Assembly (NCBI RefSeq): GCF_937873925.1 | Contig: NZ_CALNAT010000142.1 | Location: 1 to 48,296 of the forward strand | Direction: 5' to 3' | Length of the DNA: 48,296 nt | From: an uncultured Proteiniphilum sp. | GTDB taxonomy: Bacteria; Bacteroidota; Bacteroidia; Bacteroidales; Dysgonomonadaceae | Notes under the pieces: generated by a model | Told to the model about the DNA's origin: nothing | Database searches by the model: none | Seen by the model: the letters and a program-made list of their open reading frames with translations, nothing else | Part shown: in pieces, positions 44,305-48,296 of the stretch | How the letters are laid out: the number at the start of each line of letters is the position of its first letter | Numbering within the stretch: position 1 is the first letter of the stretch | Made by a program: the position numbers and the translations under genes

Positions 44305-46176
44305 TTATATTTTCCTCAGCGCTTCCAGGTTCTCCGCGGAAGCGGCTTGTTTTCCTTCGGGCGTATAGAGCGAGGCGATCCTCGAAGCGTATGTTTCATA
44401 TACTTTATGCTTTACGATCTTCATGGTGGAGTTCACCAAACCGTTCTGTTCGGAAAAAGGCTCTTCTATCACGGCAAAGCCTGAAGGGATCCAACGGTGG
44501 GGAAAGAGACCGTCATGCTTTCCGCCGCTCCTGTACTCATTCAATGCTTTTTCTATCAGAAGGGCCGCCTGTTCGGGATCGGCTTTCACTTTTTTCAGTT
44601 CTGCTGCGTTCGGCACGATCAGTGCCGTGGTATAGGGACTCTGATTGTTATAAAGCACACACTGGTCGATAAAGGGTGATGTGGAGACGATCGATTCCTC
44701 GATCCCTTCGGGAGAAAACTTTTCACCGTCATCACTGATCAATAACGACTTTGTACGCCCGAGCACGTAGAGGTAGCCATCTGCATCGATATATCCCATA
44801 TCTCCTGTCCTGAGCCATCCGTCCACGATGGTTTCGGCTGTTGCCTGGGGATTTTTCCAATATCCTTTCATCACATTTCCTCCACGAATGATGATTTCTC
44901 CTTTTTCACCCGTGGGCACCGCCTGCAGGTTGTCGTCCACAATCCTGATATCCATGCGCGGCATCGGCTTGCCCGACGATCCCAACTTGTGCTCGTGTTG
45001 GCTGTTTGCCGAAATAATGGGGGTGGCTTCCGAAAGTCCGTAGCCCTGGTACATAGGTATACCGATCGCGTAAAAAAAGCGCTGCAGTTCAATGTCGAGC
45101 AACGCACCGCCACCGATAAAATAGTCCATATTGCTGGCAAACGATTTTCTTATCTTCGAGAAAATCAGCTTGTCGTAAATAGCCAGCATCCAACGCCCTC
45201 TGCCGCCTTTGTTGTACCCTTCCTTATTATACGCGTAGGCCGTTTTAAGCGCTCTCCTGAATAGTGCGGAGGTAAATTTTCCCTTTTTCTCGATCTCCGT
45301 TTCGATGTTTTTCCGGAAATTAACGGCAAGTGCCGGAACGCTCATCAGTAGATGGGGATTAATGATCTTCAGACTTTTGGGTACATTTCTCAAAATCTCC
45401 ATGGGTGACTTTCCCATCGCGACGGAAGCAATGGAAGCCCCGCATTTCATGAAGGTGTAAATGCCTGCTGTGTGCCCGAAAGAATGATCCCATGGCAATA
45501 TCAAGAGCGTGCGGTAATAAGAGGGCAGGCCGCGGAGGTGGTCTACTGCCTGTTCCGCATTGCACACGTAATTCCCATGGGTGAGCATGATCCCTTTTGG
45601 ATTGGCGGTTGTACCGGATGTGTAGGATATATTCGCCAATGAATCGGCTTTCACGGTATCCATCCGTTCTTTTAAAGCCGAGGGATCCGTATTCATGAGC
45701 TTTCTCCCCTTTTCCATGACCGATTCAAATAACCATTCGTCTTTTTCGGGCTGATCTTCCGGATCGAGTAAGATATAGTATTTCACAGTATTGAACAATT
45801 CCTTTATCGGACGCAGTTTCGCTATTTGCTGATCCGATGCCAGCACGGCTACACACCCGGAATGATTGATCCTGAAACTCAAATCCTGCTCGGTTTGCAA
45901 CTTTACGGACAGAGGCACACTGATTGCCCCGGCATGCAAAATGCCCAACTCGCCGATCACCCAGTTATTCTTTCCTTCGGAAATAAGGGCTACTCGGTCA
46001 CCGGCTTCAATTCCTAAAGTAATGAGGCCTGCCGCGAATTGCATGGATTGTTCTTGTACCTGTGTATAGGTAAGGGAAGTATATTGTGTACCCTTTCTTG
46101 CTTCGTACAAATAAGGACGATCGCCATATTTTTCTACGGATTCGTTCAGGAAATCCAAGATAGTTCTGTCTCTCAT
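44305..46176 (-). CDS. Long-chain fatty acid-CoA ligase-like AMP-forming synthetase
   Basis: The 623-residue ANL-family enzyme activates a carboxylic acid as acyl-AMP and then acyl-CoA. Motifs in order are the P-loop ISYTSGTTANPKGIMLTHGN, LPWDHSFGHTAGIYTF, the A5-type YQGYGLSEATPIIS, GEIIIRGGNVMKGYW, LRTGDMGYIDADGYLYVLGR and the hinge region. The C-terminal catalytic Lys region ends in MKIVKHKVYETY. The long insertion between the P-loop and YGLSE fits long-chain FadD-type enzymes. It stands alone on the reverse strand, with a good -7 box. It could feed the acyl-CoA dehydrogenase/ETF pathway encoded about 30 kb upstream, but that link is metabolic inference only. Confidence 0.9.
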   Translation of the reverse strand: MRDRTILDFLNESVEKYGDRPYLYEARKGTQYTSLTYTQVQEQSMQFAAGLITLGIEAGDRVALISEGKNNWVIGELGILHAGAISVPLSVKLQTEQDLSFRINHSGCVAVLASDQQIAKLRPIKELFNTVKYYILLDPEDQPEKDEWLFESVMEKGRKLMNTDPSALKERMDTVKADSLANISYTSGTTANPKGIMLTHGNYVCNAEQAVDHLRGLPSYYRTLLILPWDHSFGHTAGIYTFMKCGASIASVAMGKSPMEILRNVPKSLKIINPHLLMSVPALAVNFRKNIETEIEKKGKFTSALFRRALKTAYAYNKEGYNKGGRGRWMLAIYDKLIFSKIRKSFASNMDYFIGGGALLDIELQRFFYAIGIPMYQGYGLSEATPIISANSQHEHKLGSSGKPMPRMDIRIVDDNLQAVPTGEKGEIIIRGGNVMKGYWKNPQATAETIVDGWLRTGDMGYIDADGYLYVLGRTKSLLISDDGEKFSPEGIEESIVSTSPFIDQCVLYNNQSPYTTALIVPNAAELKKVKADPEQAALLIEKALNEYRSGGKHDGLFPHRWIPSGFAVIEEPFSEQNGLVNSTMKIVKHKVYETYASRIASLYTPEGKQAASAENLEALRKI

Positions 46177-46260
46177 ATGATTGTATTTTTAAGAGGTCTG
46201 AAATTTGAGAGCCAAGATTATCAGAATAAAGAATCATGACATCTTTTCCCCTCGCGGATA

Positions 46261-46268
46261 CAAATATA
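46261..46268 (-). promoter_or_regulatory. -7 box of the acyl-CoA synthetase gene
   Basis: The reverse strand reads TATATTTG, a perfect TAnnTTTG match, giving a leader of about 75-80 nt. No -33 box is evident. The rest of the 368-bp divergent spacer (46177-46544) has no gene I can support. Confidence 0.5.
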
Positions 46269-46544
46269 CTATTATTTTCTACATAAGAAATTTTCATTGA
46301 CGGTACTTTTTATGTATTGAGGTTGGTACCTGTAAAAGTAATATGAATCGGTAAAATAACCTGAAGACGTAACATGGATCTATTTTACCATTCAGGAAAA
46401 GGTACACAGTGAAATTTCATCTCTTATTATTTGGCGATTATACTTTTTTTATTTTTCTTTGTCTTATAAAATAAACGTTAAAATCATTTGCCTATAAGTC
46501 CTCTTTACTCTATTGAATTTATATAACAATTAAGAAGTAAAGCA

Positions 46545-47138
46545 ATGGATACTTTCTGCATGATGACCGATGAGGAATTGGTTGTTTCGTATGCCGAGGG
46601 CAATGATGATGCGTTTGATGTACTCCTCAACAGGCACAAACAATCTCTTTACGCCTATATTTTCTATACTGTTCGTGATCAGGGGCTGGCTGAAGATATT
46701 TTTCAGGACACTTTTTTCAAAGCGATTACTACTATCAGGCAGGGTAGATACACTGAAACGGGCAGGTTTAAGGCATGGATCACCCGTATAGCGCACAACC
46801 TGATCATCGACTATTTTCGTCAGAGAAAAAATGAAAACACCGTTTCCAATGATGATTACGAGGTAGATCTGTTGAACAATTCCTCGCTGTGCGATGATAC
46901 GGTAGAGCTGGAGATGGTGAAAACGCAGGTGTTCAACGATGTGAAGAAACTGATTGGTTTTTTACCTGATGTACAGCGCGAAGTGCTGGAGATGCGATAT
47001 TACCGGGATTTAAGTTTCAAGGAGATTGCCGATGTTACCGGCGTGAGTATCAACACCGCCCTCGGACGCATGCGCTACGCCATTCTCAATATGCGTAAAC
47101 TGGCGACTGACCACAAAATGATTTTAACCGTCAATTGA
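46545..47138 (+). CDS. ECF-type RNA polymerase sigma factor
   Basis: The 197-residue sigma-70-family protein has region 2 at about 15-85: LLNRHKQSLYAYIFYTVRD, then AEDIFQDTFFKAITTI and FKAWITRIAHNLIIDYFR. Region 4 is at about 125-190, with FLPDVQREVLEMRYYRDLSF, KEIADVTGVSINTALGRMRY and AILNMRKL. It directs polymerase to a special promoter set. ATG 46545 is used; an ATG at 46560 is possible. No anti-sigma gene follows on the same strand; the next gene runs the opposite way. Bacteroidetes ECF factors often pair with FecR-like anti-sigmas, so the lone arrangement is worth noting. Confidence 0.92.
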   Translation: MDTFCMMTDEELVVSYAEGNDDAFDVLLNRHKQSLYAYIFYTVRDQGLAEDIFQDTFFKAITTIRQGRYTETGRFKAWITRIAHNLIIDYFRQRKNENTVSNDDYEVDLLNNSSLCDDTVELEMVKTQVFNDVKKLIGFLPDVQREVLEMRYYRDLSFKEIADVTGVSINTALGRMRYAILNMRKLATDHKMILTVN

Positions 47139-47150
47139 GCATGCTATTAT

Positions 47151-48038
47151 TCATCTCCCCGGTCTGAAAAGTAGTTCCAGTTTGGGTTGCGGGCGCATCT
47201 TGCCGGAGAACATATCCCGGATCCAGATCATACCGGCTTCCACACCCATAGTGGGTTTGAACCAGTGTTCCACGGAGCCGCCGTAATAGGGAGTATTCAT
47301 CATTGGCATCATGGGGCGGTTCGGCTGATTGTTGTTTTGTAATACAGGCATCCCTCCGTAGGCATTCAGATACCAGTCGTCGGAAAGCCGGTAGCGGCCA
47401 TGCAGGTCGACCATTACTGCCGACTGGTTGAGGCTGAACATATTGCCGGCAGTCTTCATATAGGTCAGCCCTCCGTCGAACATCAGATTTCGATTCAGCT
47501 GGTAACTGGCGTCAATTCCTGTATTCCAGAAAGGCATTACCCCGAAATTGGAATTGTAACCACCGCTGATTCCCATCATCAATGCGGGATTAATGGTATA
47601 ATGAGCTCCGGCATCTAATATGTAGTAATAGCCTTTGCCGAAAAAAGGAGTTTCCACCAGGCCGATTGTGGCGGATGAATGCAGCAGCAGGCCGGGCATC
47701 GGCATGGTAGTGGCAATGGCCGTACGGCTTTTGGTATTGATGAAGTCGGATGCGGCCCCATGCCAGTGGATGGGTGGGAGATTAGTATCCGAATGTTGTG
47801 GCGTCAGGGTGAATCGTTGGTAGGGAGTGAACTGCGGCAGAAGATTCTCTGCCGGATTCAGTCTGGGAAATCTTAAGGGAAGCTGCCCGGATCTGAGGGA
47901 ATCGGCCTGTTTGGGTAATTCGCCGGTGACCCCGGTTTTCAGATCCAGACTATCCCCTTTCACCGGGATATCCTGCGCAAAACTTTTCGTGTATACGAAG
48001 AAGAGGATCATCAGAAGCGGAAAGTAAAATCGTCTCAT
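47151..48038 (-). CDS. Exported, probably outer-membrane protein of unknown function
   Basis: The 295-residue protein has a cleavable signal peptide (MRRFYFPLLMILFFVYTKSF, cut after AQ). A Pro-rich linker of about 90 residues is followed by about 180 residues with amphipathic beta-strand alternation and many Gly/Tyr/Asn: YYYILDAGAHYTINPALMMG, GYNSNFGVMPFWNTGIDAS and LMFDGGLTYMKTAG. It ends LELLFRPGR. The pattern suggests a small beta-barrel, although the C-terminus is not a classic aromatic sorting residue. I do not recognise a family. ATG 48038 is chosen because it begins the signal peptide; the frame extends upstream without one. The gene converges with the sigma factor gene, 12 bp apart. 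Confidence 0.7.
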   Translation of the reverse strand: MRRFYFPLLMILFFVYTKSFAQDIPVKGDSLDLKTGVTGELPKQADSLRSGQLPLRFPRLNPAENLLPQFTPYQRFTLTPQHSDTNLPPIHWHGAASDFINTKSRTAIATTMPMPGLLLHSSATIGLVETPFFGKGYYYILDAGAHYTINPALMMGISGGYNSNFGVMPFWNTGIDASYQLNRNLMFDGGLTYMKTAGNMFSLNQSAVMVDLHGRYRLSDDWYLNAYGGMPVLQNNNQPNRPMMPMMNTPYYGGSVEHWFKPTMGVEAGMIWIRDMFSGKMRPQPKLELLFRPGR

Positions 48039-48072
48039 ATAGCCTGTGGAGTTAAGAGTTACCCTGCTGGAA

Positions 48073-48080
48073 CAAAGATA
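48073..48080 (-). promoter_or_regulatory. -7 box of the exported-protein gene
   Basis: The reverse strand reads TATCTTTG, a full TAnnTTTG match, 34 bp before the start codon. No well-spaced -33 box is seen. Confidence 0.45.
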
Positions 48081-48275
48081 ATGTAAAAATTCAGGAAATC
48101 TTATTTTCAAATATCACTCTTTTCCTTATTTGCATTCTAATAAAACCTATACAGGGTGCTATTGCGGAACATTCAATCCTTCGTTTTCTATGGCATGAAA
48201 GAATTAGGAAGATTATAAATATTTGTTTTTGAGGGAATTGAGCTATTTTGAAAACTTGTTTCCAAAGCATAAAAA

Positions 48276-48290
48276 AAGAGACTGACTCTT
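48276..48290 (-). terminator. Possible terminator of a gene beyond the right edge
   Basis: A 5-bp stem, AAGAG/CTCTT with a five-base loop, is followed on the reverse strand by seven T residues. The stem is short, so confidence is low. The rest of 48081-48296 has no gene I can support. Confidence 0.3.
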
Positions 48291-48296
48291 GGTGTG

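Noticed and set aside
1..48296. CRISPR array, rRNA, tRNA or intact insertion sequence
   Set aside because: No regularly spaced repeats, no rRNA or tRNA-like sequence and no transposase frame were found on either strand.

Overview
The window looks like a chromosomal segment of a Bacteroidetes bacterium, order Bacteroidales. A Dysgonomonadaceae-type genome (Proteiniphilum or Petrimonas-like) is a guess from overall resemblance, not a demonstrated placement. The evidence is the set of lineage-typical genes: Rho with a very long N-terminal insertion, a DUF6340-type lipoprotein, six-bladed beta-propeller lipoproteins of the BF3164 type, an NVEALA-type leader peptide and a DUF3244-like secreted protein. 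Several genes are also preceded by Bacteroidetes promoter elements (-7 box TAnnTTTG, sometimes with a TTTG or TTG -33 box) rather than E. coli-type promoters, and clear Shine-Dalgarno sites are rare. No rRNA, tRNA, CRISPR array or intact insertion sequence was seen.

Positions 1-16,400 are mostly core genome. They hold the end of an FtsB/DivIC-like gene, a small membrane protein, a two-component pair (an NtrC-like regulator with a degenerate ATPase and a hybrid kinase with receiver and Hpt domains), xerD, dnaN, a DnaQ-like exonuclease, truA, rho (reverse strand), a lipoprotein (reverse strand), and the etfB-etfA-acyl-CoA dehydrogenase block. A short intergenic repeat family with 8-bp inverted ends lies in front of rho and around etfB. 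A relic of a four-helix-bundle gene lies between etfA and the dehydrogenase.

Positions 16,600-41,000 are an accessory region of lower GC. It opens with a TPR-transmembrane-HTH regulator that has a near-ideal promoter, followed by a strong inverted repeat and a conserved element of about 110 bp. A set of secreted proteins follows: a DUF3244-like protein, a transglutaminase-fold lipoprotein, a glutaminase-family lipoprotein and a CxxC/DUF1573 lipoprotein. Next come an NVEALA-leader peptide with four mature cysteines, one broken and one intact beta-propeller lipoprotein, and a small exported protein. A tightly packed six-gene operon completes the region: signal peptidase I, Wzy/O-antigen-ligase-fold protein with TPRs, RND adaptor, RND permease, TolC-type channel and second RND permease. 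A second copy of the 110-bp element follows immediately, in front of a decayed beta-propeller gene, so direct repeats bracket the region. My main hypothesis is that this is a dedicated maturation and export system for the leader-bearing cysteine-containing peptide. No single sequence element proves that link.

Positions 41,200-48,296 hold an orphan PstS-like lipoprotein, a YfbK-type von Willebrand A lipoprotein, a small lipoprotein, an acyl-CoA synthetase (reverse strand), an ECF sigma factor and an exported, probably outer-membrane protein (reverse strand).
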